A DNA stretch of 41,268 bases from CAYNEO01 sp964396245 (GTDB lineage: Bacteria > Zixibacteria > MSB-5A5 > GN15 > FEB-12). Below, piece by piece: positions 1-7,322 of this stretch. Position 1 is the first letter of the stretch; each line of letters begins with the position of its first letter. The notes beneath the pieces were generated by a model. That model was not told where the DNA came from. It did no database searches and saw only the letters and a program-made list of their open reading frames with translations. The DNA is taken from positions 1-41,268 of the forward strand of contig CAYNEO010000031.1 in assembly GCA_964396245.1 (NCBI GenBank), written 5' to 3'. The position numbers and the translations under genes were made by a program.

Positions 1-923
1 AGTATGACAAGAGAAACAATATTCTCACGTTGATACCTTATCCCGGAGATGAGGACGCAGGCGAAGAAGAAATACCGTTTGACAAAATGGCAAAAGTTAT
101 CGATGGTCAACACAGAATCGCCTCTTTTATGGACGAAAGCGGTCGCTGGTCCCTTGATCCAAGTTATCCTGACTTTGAGATAAATCTCTCCATATTCGTC
201 GGCGCTGATATCTCCGAGCAAGCCAATATATTTGCAACAGTCAACTTGGCGCAGACAAAGGTAAATAAGAGTCTAGTATACGATCTCACAGAACTTGCAC
301 AGATGCCCAGTCCCTACAAGACCTGTCATAACGTGGCAGTTGCTTTGGATAAAGAGCCATCAAGTCCTCTATACTGCCGAATTAAGAGGTTGGGTACGGC
401 CACGCCCGGGCGCACCAAAGAGCCGCTCACCCAGGCTTCATTTGTTGAGGCGCTAGTGAGATTCATAAGCGATGATCCCGTGCGAGATCGCAATGATCTG
501 ATCGAGGGTAAGAAGCTGAAGAGAGCGGGCCACCAAGAGCTCCAGAAACGCCCGTTCAGAAACATGTTTATCGCCGGTCGTGATCTCGACATTGCTGAGA
601 TCCTATTCAACTACTTCTGTGCGGTTCGTGACAAGTGGCCAAAGGGTTGGGAGGCAAAAGAGAGAACCGGCAATCTGCTTCCCCGTGCTAATGCATTCAA
701 GGCGTTAATGAAGTTTCTTAAGGATGACGTCTATCTCAGTGTCGCCGGGGAGAATATCGGCCGGATTCCGGCAGTGAAAGAATTTCTGCCTTTTTTCGAA
801 TCCCTTACTTTGACCGACGAGGACTTCACTCGACGCAATTTTGCGCCTGGCAGCGGTGGCCAATCGAGGTTCTACCGTATGCTTAGAGGAGAGATTTCGC
901 GTGAGGACATGCTCGATGGGTGA
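1..923 (+). CDS. DGQHR-domain protein (DndB-like), 5' end cut by window
   Basis: The reading frame is open back to base 3, so the gene starts before the window; the TTG at 30 is not a convincing start. The hallmark DGQHR (in VIDGQHRIASF) lies near the visible N-terminus. It is followed by FATVNLAQTKVNKSL, which resembles the conserved N-x-x-Q-x-x-V-N-K-S stretch of DndB-type proteins. In that family DndB acts as a regulator of phosphorothioate DNA modification, and relatives occur beside other DNA-modification or defence systems. No other dnd or dpd gene is visible here, so the partner system, if any, must be upstream. By eye the gene is more AT-rich than the core genes further right, which fits an acquired region. 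Family assignment is good; the role is inferred. Confidence 0.75.
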   Translation, partial: YDKRNNILTLIPYPGDEDAGEEEIPFDKMAKVIDGQHRIASFMDESGRWSLDPSYPDFEINLSIFVGADISEQANIFATVNLAQTKVNKSLVYDLTELAQMPSPYKTCHNVAVALDKEPSSPLYCRIKRLGTATPGRTKEPLTQASFVEALVRFISDDPVRDRNDLIEGKKLKRAGHQELQKRPFRNMFIAGRDLDIAEILFNYFCAVRDKWPKGWEAKERTGNLLPRANAFKALMKFLKDDVYLSVAGENIGRIPAVKEFLPFFESLTLTDEDFTRRNFAPGSGGQSRFYRMLRGEISREDMLDG

Positions 924-1056
924 GTAGCAAGGGCGCGCCGTGGTCACTTTCAGTTCACGACTCCTAGGGAGCCGCTCTGTCGGATGCTCAAGGACACATC
1001 CTAGGTCGCCGTGTGTACTCTATAGATAACTCTTCAGATAACTTAGGGAAACACCC

Positions 1057-1752
1057 ATGACCCTCTTCGAACTGGCGTTTGCCTGTTTCCTTTACGGGCA
1101 TCTGACCAACTACGATAACTCGTATCTCGAGTTCATGAAACGCGTCGACTGGCGTCTCGATATGCACGATGCCGCCCACCGGCGTGCGCTACTGCAATGG
1201 CTCAGGCAGTGGGGATGCCGCCAGATTCATCCGGATTACCTCAGGCCCACCTCTGCGAGTCTGCTCCGATGGTACCGCGATAATCACAAAAGACTCCCCG
1301 CGTTCAGCAGAAACATCTGGGAGCTCTCCGATCGTCAAATATGCAGCACCGCCGAGGCCTACGAAGAACTTCGGCTCATCGAAGCGTCAAGAAGGAAATC
1401 AACCGGGAGGAAGACGCACGCTATCACCGTCGGCCCGACCGGCGCGGCCAAAATACTCTTCGCTCTGAGGCCGAAATCACTCGTCCCGTGGGATATCCCC
1501 ATCCGCAGGGCCTTACACCACACCCAGGACGGCGACTCCTACGCCCGCTTTCTGACCGACCTCAAGGAAACCATCCTCCAACTGAAGGAACCTGCGCGAG
1601 AGGCCGGCTTCACCCTCGACGAACTCCCGCATCGTATGGGCCGCCCCCACTCGACCGTCCCAAAACTCATCGACGAGTACTACTGGGCCACCATCACCCG
1701 CAACTGGAAAATACGCACGCCGAAGCAACTTGAAAAATGGGTGAGCCCCTGA
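1057..1752 (+). CDS. Hypothetical protein, 231 aa
   Basis: I do not recognise this family. An in-frame TAA lies 15 bases before the ATG, so this ATG is the first possible start; AGGGAA sits just upstream. The protein is soluble, rich in Trp and Arg, with no signal peptide or membrane segment. A central stretch (AAKILFALRPKSLVPWDIPIR, about residues 130-150) looks like the most conserved core, followed by a helical C-terminal half. It lies 133 bp downstream of the DGQHR gene on the same strand and may belong to the same accessory cluster. Codon choice in this frame looks genuine, with no stop and regular third-position GC. Function unknown. Confidence 0.6.
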   Translation: MTLFELAFACFLYGHLTNYDNSYLEFMKRVDWRLDMHDAAHRRALLQWLRQWGCRQIHPDYLRPTSASLLRWYRDNHKRLPAFSRNIWELSDRQICSTAEAYEELRLIEASRRKSTGRKTHAITVGPTGAAKILFALRPKSLVPWDIPIRRALHHTQDGDSYARFLTDLKETILQLKEPAREAGFTLDELPHRMGRPHSTVPKLIDEYYWATITRNWKIRTPKQLEKWVSP

Positions 1753-1912
1753 AACAGGCGAACACAAGACGGGTCGCACACAGCTTGGTGGGGGTTCCCT
1801 TCATCCGACCAGTACGGCAGACAAGTAGCCAGAGTAGGCCAACTCTGTCCCAGACCTGCCATTTGTTGCCTGCAAGATCCGCTCCATGCGTATAGCAGCT
1901 ATAATCCAGTCA

Positions 1913-1932
1913 CCCTGAGTTTGTCGAAGGGC
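1913..1932. repeat. Short dispersed repeat, copy 1
   Basis: CCCTGAGTTTGTCGAAGGGC. It matches the second copy at 1981-2000 except for two bases. The ends (CCCT...AGGG) are complementary, giving a weakly palindromic REP-like element. Confidence 0.6.
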
Positions 1933-1980
1933 CTCCTTATTCTCTTCATCCCTCTTGAGAGAGGTGGCCCGAAGGGCCTG

Positions 1981-2000
1981 TCCTGAGCTTGTCGAAGGGC
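1981..2000. repeat. Short dispersed repeat, copy 2
   Basis: TCCTGAGCTTGTCGAAGGGC, the second copy of the element at 1913-1932, 48 bp further on. Its last part, CGAAGGGCC, also occurs separately just upstream, around 1970-1978. Confidence 0.6.
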
Positions 2001-2033
2001 CGGGGCGTGTTCTTCTTCCCTCCCAAACAAAAA

Positions 2034-2073
2034 CACTACCAAACCGGAGGTGAATCCGACCTCGGTCCCCCTA
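2034..2073. repeat. 40-bp direct repeat, left copy
   Basis: Begins CACTACCAAACCGGAGGTGA and continues to a CCTA end. The right copy at 3754-3793 is identical except for two positions, and weaker similarity extends about 20 bp further right in both. Within the unit ACCGGAGGT and ACCTCGGT can pair around GAATCCG, so it can form a hairpin. The two copies bracket the lipoprotein and globin genes. Confidence 0.75.
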
Positions 2074-2315
2074 TATAGAGGATCGTACTATGCCTGTATC
2101 AGAAATAAATCGCGGTAGAAAACGGTGAAGACTGACGGACGGAGAGCACCGAACATGGAAAGACTAAAAATGAAGAAACGAACCCATTTCATGACACCCC
2201 ATGAGACCGCCTATCTACCTGCTGCACAACACGGTACACCAACCGCCGCCCGCTCCGCTCCATTTCCCGAAATGGCTTTACATACACCCCTGTGTCGGCT
2301 AAACCACAAAAGAAC

Positions 2316-2338
2316 GGCAGGTCTGTTCCAGACCTGCC
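2316..2338. repeat. Inverted repeat
   Basis: GGCAGGTCT and AGACCTGCC form a perfect 9-bp stem around GTTCC. A half-copy (CCAGACCTGCCATT) occurs at about 1850-1864. It lies about 50 bp past the stop of the leftward lipoprotein gene, so it could end that transcript, but there is no clear T-run in that direction. Confidence 0.5.
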
Positions 2339-2384
2339 ATTCAACTGCCACTTTTATCGCCCCCCTATTCAACGTAGGAATTTC

Positions 2385-3119
2385 TTACGCCGGCCAGGCT
2401 CCGGTGTCGATCATGCTCCCGTTCGCGTCATATATGGTGAATTCACCGCTGCCGTCGGCATTCCAGTTCGAGCCGAATCGCACCACATTGTCAAGGTAAT
2501 ATGCGACCGATCCCGATCCGTTCACCTGCACCGTGGCGAAGACATGCACATTCGAGTTGAGCCCAAAGTGATTGACGGAAAACACCCCCTCCGGATCAGT
2601 CGACCACGACCAGTATGTAGCCGGACCGTTCTCTGTCATTGGATCATACAGATTGAGCATGCCGCTGTTAACAGTCTTCTCGCGGTAGCCGTCGAGCAGC
2701 ACAAAATTCGCATACGTCTGCTCGCCGTCCGAGCCGTTGACCTTGACTTCCCAGTAGATCTCGGAGCCGGTGTCCTGAACGGTCAGCGTTATCGACAGTC
2801 CCCCCTGCGTCCAGGTATAGACGCCGTCCGCCGCCACTTTTGCGGCTTTCGCGCTCGGCGGCTGGAGAAAACCGGTGAACGCCGTAAAGGAATTCAACAT
2901 CTGCAAATACAGCTGCGCCTGCGCCGCGCCGCCGCTCGGGTTAGCCGTTGCCGCCGAGGCCATTGCCGGCGGAATGTCGATTGTTACCGCCGACAGGTCG
3001 ACCGCCGCACCACCCCCGTTGTTCGAATCGGTCGGACTGCTGTCGTCGCTGGAACATCCCCCCAGGATCACAGCCAGAAGGCTGAACAGGGCAATAAGCC
3101 GTTTGATCGAAGTACGCAT
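2385..3119 (-). CDS. Predicted lipoprotein, 244 aa
   Basis: The N-terminus is a textbook lipoprotein signal: MRTSIKR, a hydrophobic stretch and lipobox LGGC with Cys22, followed by a Ser/Asp/Gly-rich linker (residues 23-38). The start is supported by GAGGAG upstream. The mature part is rich in beta-prone, aromatic and Asn/Gly residues (for example YYLDNVVRFGSNWNADGSGEF), suggesting an all-beta periplasmic or surface domain. I recognise no family. It diverges from the globin gene, with a 229-bp spacer. Location is clear; function unknown. Confidence 0.75.
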   Translation of the reverse strand: MRTSIKRLIALFSLLAVILGGCSSDDSSPTDSNNGGGAAVDLSAVTIDIPPAMASAATANPSGGAAQAQLYLQMLNSFTAFTGFLQPPSAKAAKVAADGVYTWTQGGLSITLTVQDTGSEIYWEVKVNGSDGEQTYANFVLLDGYREKTVNSGMLNLYDPMTENGPATYWSWSTDPEGVFSVNHFGLNSNVHVFATVQVNGSGSVAYYLDNVVRFGSNWNADGSGEFTIYDANGSMIDTGAWPA

Positions 3120-3256
3120 CGTGAAGGCTCCTCTGCGCTTGTTTGGTTTTTAGACACAACCCCTGTGGGAGCAAATTCGGTAGATGGCGGATTAAATATA
3201 TCCGCCTTAAATGGGTCGCGCAAGATAATAATGGACCAATTTAATCCAAAATTTTC

Positions 3257-3286
3257 TTGACAGGAAACCGCGGCGCCGCGTACTTA
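3257..3286 (+). promoter_or_regulatory. Possible promoter for the globin gene
   Basis: A perfect TTGACA at 3257-3262 is followed after 18 bp by TACTTA, a poor -10. The spacer contains the palindrome-like CGGCGCCGCG. Leader to the globin ATG would be about 55 nt. Confidence 0.35.
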
Positions 3287-3348
3287 TGACGAATTCCGGG
3301 CATAACCGGCGCCGAACGGCGCAAACCATCACCAATCAGGAGATTCCG

Positions 3349-3708
3349 ATGAGTGACTCTCTATACCAAAGGCTGGGCGGCGAGGATGGCCTCAACGCTA
3401 TCGTTACCGACGTTATCAAGAACCACCTCAAAAACCCCAAGGTCAGCAACCGCTTCCAGGACGTCGACCAGAACCGGCTTCATCAGATGGCGTTCGAGTT
3501 CTTTGGCATGGGCTCCGGCGGCCCCCAGAAATACAGCGGCAAGGACATGCTCACTGCCCACCGCTCGATGAATATCAGCGAGGAAGAATACCTGGCCGTC
3601 GTCGATGACATCATGGCCGCCCTCGAAAGCAACAAAATCACTCCGGAGACACGGACGGAAGTCCTCGGCATCCTGTACTCGCTCAAAGGCGACATCATCC
3701 GCGTCTGA
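3349..3708 (+). CDS. Truncated haemoglobin, group I-like (119 aa)
   Basis: The start at 3349 is chosen because AGGAG lies 7 bases before it and the protein then begins MSDSLYQRLGGEDGL, as truncated globins do; the frame stays open upstream but without family similarity. The candidate proximal haem ligand is His71 in LTAHRSMNIS, preceded by KYSGKDM, both typical of group I (trHbN). The usual Phe-Tyr at the B9-B10 site aligns with Val22-Ile23, so the distal-pocket tyrosine appears absent. The family binds O2 or NO through haem and is often linked to NO detoxification; the Ile makes its chemistry here uncertain. It stands alone and divergent from a lipoprotein gene. Confidence 0.85.
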   Translation: MSDSLYQRLGGEDGLNAIVTDVIKNHLKNPKVSNRFQDVDQNRLHQMAFEFFGMGSGGPQKYSGKDMLTAHRSMNISEEEYLAVVDDIMAALESNKITPETRTEVLGILYSLKGDIIRV

Positions 3709-3738
3709 GAAAGCGGCGCTGATCCTCGTAGCCGTAGA

Positions 3739-3756
3739 GTGCTGCCTCAACAGCAC
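3739..3756. repeat. Hairpin downstream of globin
   Basis: GTGCTG-CCTCAA-CAGCAC forms a perfect 6-bp stem 30 bp after the globin stop and runs into the 40-bp repeat. There is no T-run, so a terminator role is doubtful. Confidence 0.4.
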
Positions 3757-3793
3757 TACCAAACCGGAGGTGAATCCGACTTCGGTCCGCCTA
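3754..3793. repeat. 40-bp direct repeat, right copy
   Basis: Same orientation as the copy at 2034-2073, with two mismatches. It sits between the convergent ends of the globin gene and the 104-aa family gene. Confidence 0.75.
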
Positions 3794-3851
3794 CATGCAG
3801 TGCCGTGCTTTTACCGGATGTAGATAGACTGTAAGAAGTGATTGAGGGATA

Positions 3852-4166
3852 TTATGCGTCGTCGAAGCCGCCGTCGTTGCGGCGCTTGCGGAGATGGTCC
3901 TTCTTGATTCCCTGGACCCGGGCTTTCGCTTTTACTTCACGTAGCGGCTCATTCGGCCGTAACGGCAAATGACAAAGTCGCTGGATGGTCATCGCCTGGT
4001 CGCGCTCTGCCTCCCGGGCCTTAAGCGCCAGTATGCGAGTCTCCAACTCCGCCAGTCCCTTTTCGGTCGCGGGGAGGAACACGCTCCACAACTCCCGTGG
4101 AATACGCTCCAGCATCATGCGGACATTGTAGTAGGGTTTGAGGCTCTCGTCGGTATTGTAGTTCAT
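3852..4166 (-). CDS. Unrecognised 104-aa family protein, copy A
   Basis: I know no family for this protein, but it has a clear paralogue in the window (14441-14755). The ATG at 4166 is chosen over the longer frame because it aligns exactly with the start of the paralogue; both are then 104 aa and both follow GGTGATTGA. Shared features in order: LKPxxN, IPRELWxxFLPAT (residues 22-34), LAELExR, a helical Arg/Glu-rich middle, LCxxPLRPNxxLREV (64-78), and a strongly basic end QGxxKDHxRxRRN before GGF. There is no signal peptide or membrane segment. The basic tail suggests nucleic-acid or ribosome contact, which is inference. About 55 of the first 97 residues match copy B by hand count. Confidence 0.75.
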   Translation of the reverse strand: MNYNTDESLKPYYNVRMMLERIPRELWSVFLPATEKGLAELETRILALKAREAERDQAMTIQRLCHLPLRPNEPLREVKAKARVQGIKKDHLRKRRNDGGFDDA

Positions 4167-4225
4167 TTCAATCACCGCCCTTTCACGAATGATCAGCCGC
4201 AGCTGATCCGCAAAAACGTATACCA

Positions 4226-4246
4226 ACAGGACCTCTTATGTCCTGT
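4226..4246. promoter_or_regulatory. Inverted repeat upstream of 104-aa gene copy A
   Basis: ACAGGAC and GTCCTGT with a 7-bp spacer, 60-80 bp before the ATG at 4166. It could be an operator or a 5' UTR hairpin. Copy B also has a 6-bp inverted repeat with a 7-bp spacer upstream, but of different sequence. Confidence 0.35.
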
Positions 4247-4389
4247 ATCATCTAATATAACGGTGACCGGGGAGACTGGTTCCGCCCAATAATGAACCGA
4301 TGGGGACATGTTTCGCGCCGGGTTGGAGAAATGCGGGAAGTAAATCCTTGCGAGAAGGAATTAACGGGGCTGATCGGCCGACAGGTGGA

Positions 4390-4965
4390 TTATTTCGTAC
4401 CCTTGAAGTACCAGTGCCAGGGCTCCCGGTGATGGCCGTGTGCGACCGCCCTGGGGTAGGTCTCGAAAAAGCCGTATTCCGCGGCGTGAGCCTTAAGCCA
4501 CTTGTATGCGGCTGTCTTCGCAAACGCCGCTTCGCTCGGCACGAGGTCGAGCGCGCGGCCGGTTTCGTGCTGGGAATATCCGGGAGGCGCCACCATGCTG
4601 AATATCTTCTCGATCGAATCGCCGGCCGCAAGACGGCGTTTGATAATCTGTCTCTGGAAACGCCCGGACCGGAATCCGGAGTCGGCAATGAGCTTGATTG
4701 AGTCTTTCCTGGCCGCCTGCGCCATCGCGACAAATGCATCGCGGGTCGGCCGGGTGACATAGATACGGGAATCCTCGAACGTCAAATCCTGCGGCAGTTG
4801 CGCCAGTGTCCGGGGATCGGCGATGACAGATGAATCGAGGCGATGTCCGCACCACGGTTGACCGACCCGGTATTCGACCGAGTCGATCGTCACTGTCTCT
4901 TGGCATTCACCGCCGTATGCGTTTAAGGACGCAAGGAACAGGAAAAGTAAAAGCGCGAGCCTCAT
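4390..4965 (-). CDS. VanY-like D-alanyl-D-alanine carboxypeptidase (M15B)
   Basis: A 191-aa exported peptidase. It starts with a signal peptide (MRLALLLFLFLASLNAYG). The M15 core shows SGFRS (96-100), PGYSQHETGRALDL with zinc ligands His133 and Asp140, and EPWHWYF with catalytic Glu181 and third ligand His184. The family removes the terminal D-Ala from peptidoglycan stem peptides in the periplasm. Its ATG overlaps the stop of the flavin reductase gene (ATGA), so the two are translationally coupled. No vanS, vanR or vanA-type gene is near, so this is probably cell-wall remodelling and not glycopeptide resistance. Confidence 0.88.
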   Translation of the reverse strand: MRLALLLFLFLASLNAYGGECQETVTIDSVEYRVGQPWCGHRLDSSVIADPRTLAQLPQDLTFEDSRIYVTRPTRDAFVAMAQAARKDSIKLIADSGFRSGRFQRQIIKRRLAAGDSIEKIFSMVAPPGYSQHETGRALDLVPSEAAFAKTAAYKWLKAHAAEYGFFETYPRAVAHGHHREPWHWYFKGTK

Positions 4966-5441
4966 CCGGTATATTTCAATTTGCTGTTGGTACTGGTGAG
5001 AATCGGCTCTTCGGACCGATAATCTGCCGCCACCACCTCGCCAATGAACAGCGTGTGGTTGCCGGTCTTCTCGGCCTGGACAATTTTGCAGTCCAGGAAT
5101 CCGGCGACGCCGTTGAGTACCGGAGTCCCGGTCACCGGCGAATCTTTTATGTCTTTGTCCCGAAGTCTGTCGTAGCCGGACTCGGCCGGGCCATAGTACG
5201 TTTTCGCGACTGCTTCGTTACCCTTGCTGATCAGGTTGACGACAAAGGCGCCGGCTACTTTCAGTGCTGGATTTGACTTATGTGCCTCGTGAACGGCAAT
5301 AGCCACCATCGGTGGCTCCGAGCTGACCTGGGTCAGCCAGCTTGCCGTAAAGGCGTTACCTTTTTCGCCTTTACCCAGGGTGACCACATACACCCCGTAT
5401 TCGAGCTTGCGGAGTACTTTTGCAATGTCGGTGTTTGCCAT
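4962..5441 (-). CDS. Flavin reductase-like FMN-binding protein
   Basis: A 159-aa single-domain split-barrel protein. It opens VLRKLEYGVYVVTLGKG, followed by NAFTASWLTQVSSEPPMVAIAV, the usual flavin-contacting strand of flavin-reductase-like proteins, then AGAFVVNLIS and the C-terminal GNHTLFIGEVVAA. Members bind FMN and either reduce free flavin or serve oxygenases or flavodiiron proteins. AAGGAA precedes the ATG. It is the upstream partner of the vanY-like gene (4-base overlap) and lies 90 bp after the PflX-like gene. The substrate cannot be told from sequence. Confidence 0.85.
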   Translation of the reverse strand: MANTDIAKVLRKLEYGVYVVTLGKGEKGNAFTASWLTQVSSEPPMVAIAVHEAHKSNPALKVAGAFVVNLISKGNEAVAKTYYGPAESGYDRLRDKDIKDSPVTGTPVLNGVAGFLDCKIVQAEKTGNHTLFIGEVVAADYRSEEPILTSTNSKLKYTG

Positions 5442-5531
5442 GTGATGTTCCTTCTTTGTGATATGCAGAGCTTCAGCAGATCAACAATAAGCCCGACAGG
5501 AGGGTTCCGCAACCGAATTTCCGGGAGCCGG

Positions 5532-6506
5532 TCATTCGCTGAACGGCTCTTCTTTCATGAAATCCGGCAGGTAGTGAGACGGGCTGTCCAGTGCCTGTAC
5601 CCAGCCACGGTAGAAACCGAGACGCCGGAATTCATCGAGCACGTCCTCATACTCCTCGGCAGTAAGAGTTCGACCAAGGTCAGGATCCGCCGCGACGAAC
5701 GGATTCGGGTGATACTGCGACATCAGCGACACGTGCACGGCCGGTGAAAGCTCATCGGCGATGAACCGAAGCACCGCCTTGCTGTTGTCCACCTGCCCGG
5801 GCAGGACAAGATGACGGATAATCATTCCGCGCTCGATTGTGTTGTCATCGCGCAGAAAGATATTCGGCCCGCGCTGTCGGTACATCTCTTTCAGTGCCGA
5901 GGTTGCGATCTCCACGTATCGAGGCGTATCGGAAAGCCGTCGAGCGAGGGAGTCGTCCATGTATTTCAAGTCCGGCAGATAGACGTCGACCTGCTCTTCG
6001 AGTGACGCTATCGTCTCGGTGCGGTCGTAGCCGTTCGTATTGTAAACAAAAACCGGGTCGTGCCCACGGGCGCGCAACACGTTCATGATCACCCTGACCT
6101 GCGGCACAAAATGCGAGGGAGAGACAAAGCCGACCGAGGGAACGCCACGCTCCAGGTGTTTTTCGATAGTGCGAATTATACCGATAAAGCTGTCGGTGTC
6201 TTCCGCAGTCGCCTCGCGATTGCGGCTGATCTGGTAATTCTGGCAGTACACGCACTGCATGTTGCAGTGCAAGAAAAAGATGTTACAGATACCTCGCGTT
6301 CCGGAAAGAACCGGTTCTTCGCCCATGTGAGCGAATATTGAGGAAACGGCAAAGCCGACACCGCTCTTGCAGAAGCCGAGCTTATCGCTCGTACGATCGG
6401 CATGACAGTCACGCGGACAAATGGAACAATCCTCGAGTTCGTGAAGCGGCTCAAGGAGAGTATCCCAATCCAATTGCCGGAGGTGATCTGTCGGTCGAGA
6501 ATCCAT
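5532..6506 (-). CDS. Radical SAM protein, PflX-like (COG1313 type)
   Basis: A 324-aa radical SAM enzyme resembling the uncharacterised PflA-related group. The 4Fe-4S-SAM cluster motif is C81-x3-C85-x2-C88 (CNMQCVYC). An extra cysteine cluster precedes it (Cys27, 30, 34, 46), which may hold another metal site. GVPSVGFVSPSHFVPQV and VYNTNGYDR follow as in the family. The natural substrate of this group is not established to my knowledge; a glycyl-radical activase role is only suggested by similarity, and no glycyl-radical enzyme is visible nearby. No strong ribosome binding site is seen. The gene is in a minus-strand run with 65 bp to the membrane protein upstream. Confidence 0.85.
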   Translation of the reverse strand: MDSRPTDHLRQLDWDTLLEPLHELEDCSICPRDCHADRTSDKLGFCKSGVGFAVSSIFAHMGEEPVLSGTRGICNIFFLHCNMQCVYCQNYQISRNREATAEDTDSFIGIIRTIEKHLERGVPSVGFVSPSHFVPQVRVIMNVLRARGHDPVFVYNTNGYDRTETIASLEEQVDVYLPDLKYMDDSLARRLSDTPRYVEIATSALKEMYRQRGPNIFLRDDNTIERGMIIRHLVLPGQVDNSKAVLRFIADELSPAVHVSLMSQYHPNPFVAADPDLGRTLTAEEYEDVLDEFRRLGFYRGWVQALDSPSHYLPDFMKEEPFSE

Positions 6507-6570
6507 GTCAGTTATACGAAGCCCGTACCCTGCCGTTCGAGCGAGAGCGCGGGGATTTCCAGGTATGAAG

Positions 6571-7266
6571 TCAGAATTTTGTCATGTAAGGTGAGATATA
6601 TCCCGGCGGCAGGGTAATTCCCAGCCCCTTCGGAATACTCCAGGCAGCGCCAAACGCGAGCACTATCCACAGGATATCGTACGGACTCACCATATCGGGA
6701 AGCTTTTCGAAAAATATCCTCAGGGCATCGGCTGACAAAGGCGAGAGGTTGCCGGCGGCATCCGTCCCGATTTCTCTGATCAGTTCTTGCTTGAAGGCAT
6801 GGAAGAAGGCAAGGTACTTTCCGACCAGTATCCCCAACAGCGCCGAGACGGAGGCAATTACCTGCAGAGAAATCCCTTTCCGACCACCCGAGAGCCAGAC
6901 AACCAGGTAACCGGCCAGAAAACCGATCCCCAGTGCGATAATTCCCAGCTCTTGTTTGGAGTGGATGGCTATCAATCCCCAGATGGCGCCCCCGCCTGCC
7001 GCTGCCAATAGCCCGCCGAGCAGCGCCGTTTGAATCGCCCCGGGAGTTACCGTCTCACGTTGAACGCGTTCGGCGATGCGCCGGTATTCAATATCTACCG
7101 CCCGCGACGCCTCCGTGCTGTCCATACCCCGATCTACGACCGAACGTACAATCGTGCTCTTGTCCGCGCCGGCCTTCATCTGCTGAAGCACGTAGTTGTG
7201 CAGGTTGGGCGGCGGGTTTTCCGTGTTTGACATGTCGCTCAGGCGACCTCCAAATGGATTTTGCAT
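6571..7266 (-). CDS. Predicted inner-membrane protein, 231 aa
   Basis: I do not recognise the family. The N-terminal ~75 residues are soluble and helical (LHNYVLQQMKAGADKSTIVR). About four hydrophobic segments follow: two around AIQTALLGGLLAAAGGGAIWGL and LGIIALGIGFLAGYLVVWL, one at VIASVSALLGILVG, and a last one near IVLAFGAAWSI. GGGGAGG lies 8 bases before the ATG at 7266; the Met 11 residues in also has GGAGG 12 bases upstream, so the exact start is uncertain. It lies between the GYD gene (56 bp) and the PflX-like gene (64 bp), probably in one transcript. Confidence 0.7.
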   Translation of the reverse strand: MQNPFGGRLSDMSNTENPPPNLHNYVLQQMKAGADKSTIVRSVVDRGMDSTEASRAVDIEYRRIAERVQRETVTPGAIQTALLGGLLAAAGGGAIWGLIAIHSKQELGIIALGIGFLAGYLVVWLSGGRKGISLQVIASVSALLGILVGKYLAFFHAFKQELIREIGTDAAGNLSPLSADALRIFFEKLPDMVSPYDILWIVLAFGAAWSIPKGLGITLPPGYISPYMTKF

Positions 7267-7322
7267 GCGTCAACCTCCCCGGGCAAATGGTGAAACTCTA
7301 CGGATCGACAATTTGCTCTCGG

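Larger units (their letters stand above)
1753..2384. other. Gene-free, repeat-rich intergenic region (632 bp)
   Basis: No convincing gene is visible. The stretch holds two copies of a ~20-bp repeat (1913-1932, 1981-2000), one copy of a 40-bp repeat (2034-2073) whose partner is at 3754-3793, and an inverted repeat at 2316-2338. An open frame at 2125-2499 lacks a good ribosome binding site, resembles no family I know and runs into the antisense of the lipoprotein gene. The content suggests a spacer that has accumulated small repeats at the end of an accessory segment. Confidence 0.6.

Noticed and set aside
2125..2499. 124-codon open frame in the repeat region
   Set aside because: No ribosome binding site, low-complexity translation, and overlap with repeats and with the 3' end of the lipoprotein gene.
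2292..3260. 322-codon open frame on the plus strand
   Set aside because: It is antisense to the lipoprotein gene, which has a clear signal peptide and ribosome binding site; the Arg-rich translation looks like a shadow.
2034..3793. The repeat-bracketed segment as a complete transposon
   Set aside because: No transposase or integrase, and the repeats are direct, with no terminal inverted repeats.
4390..4965. Glycopeptide-resistance cluster
   Set aside because: Only a VanY-like peptidase is present, with no vanRS, vanHAX or ligase gene nearby.
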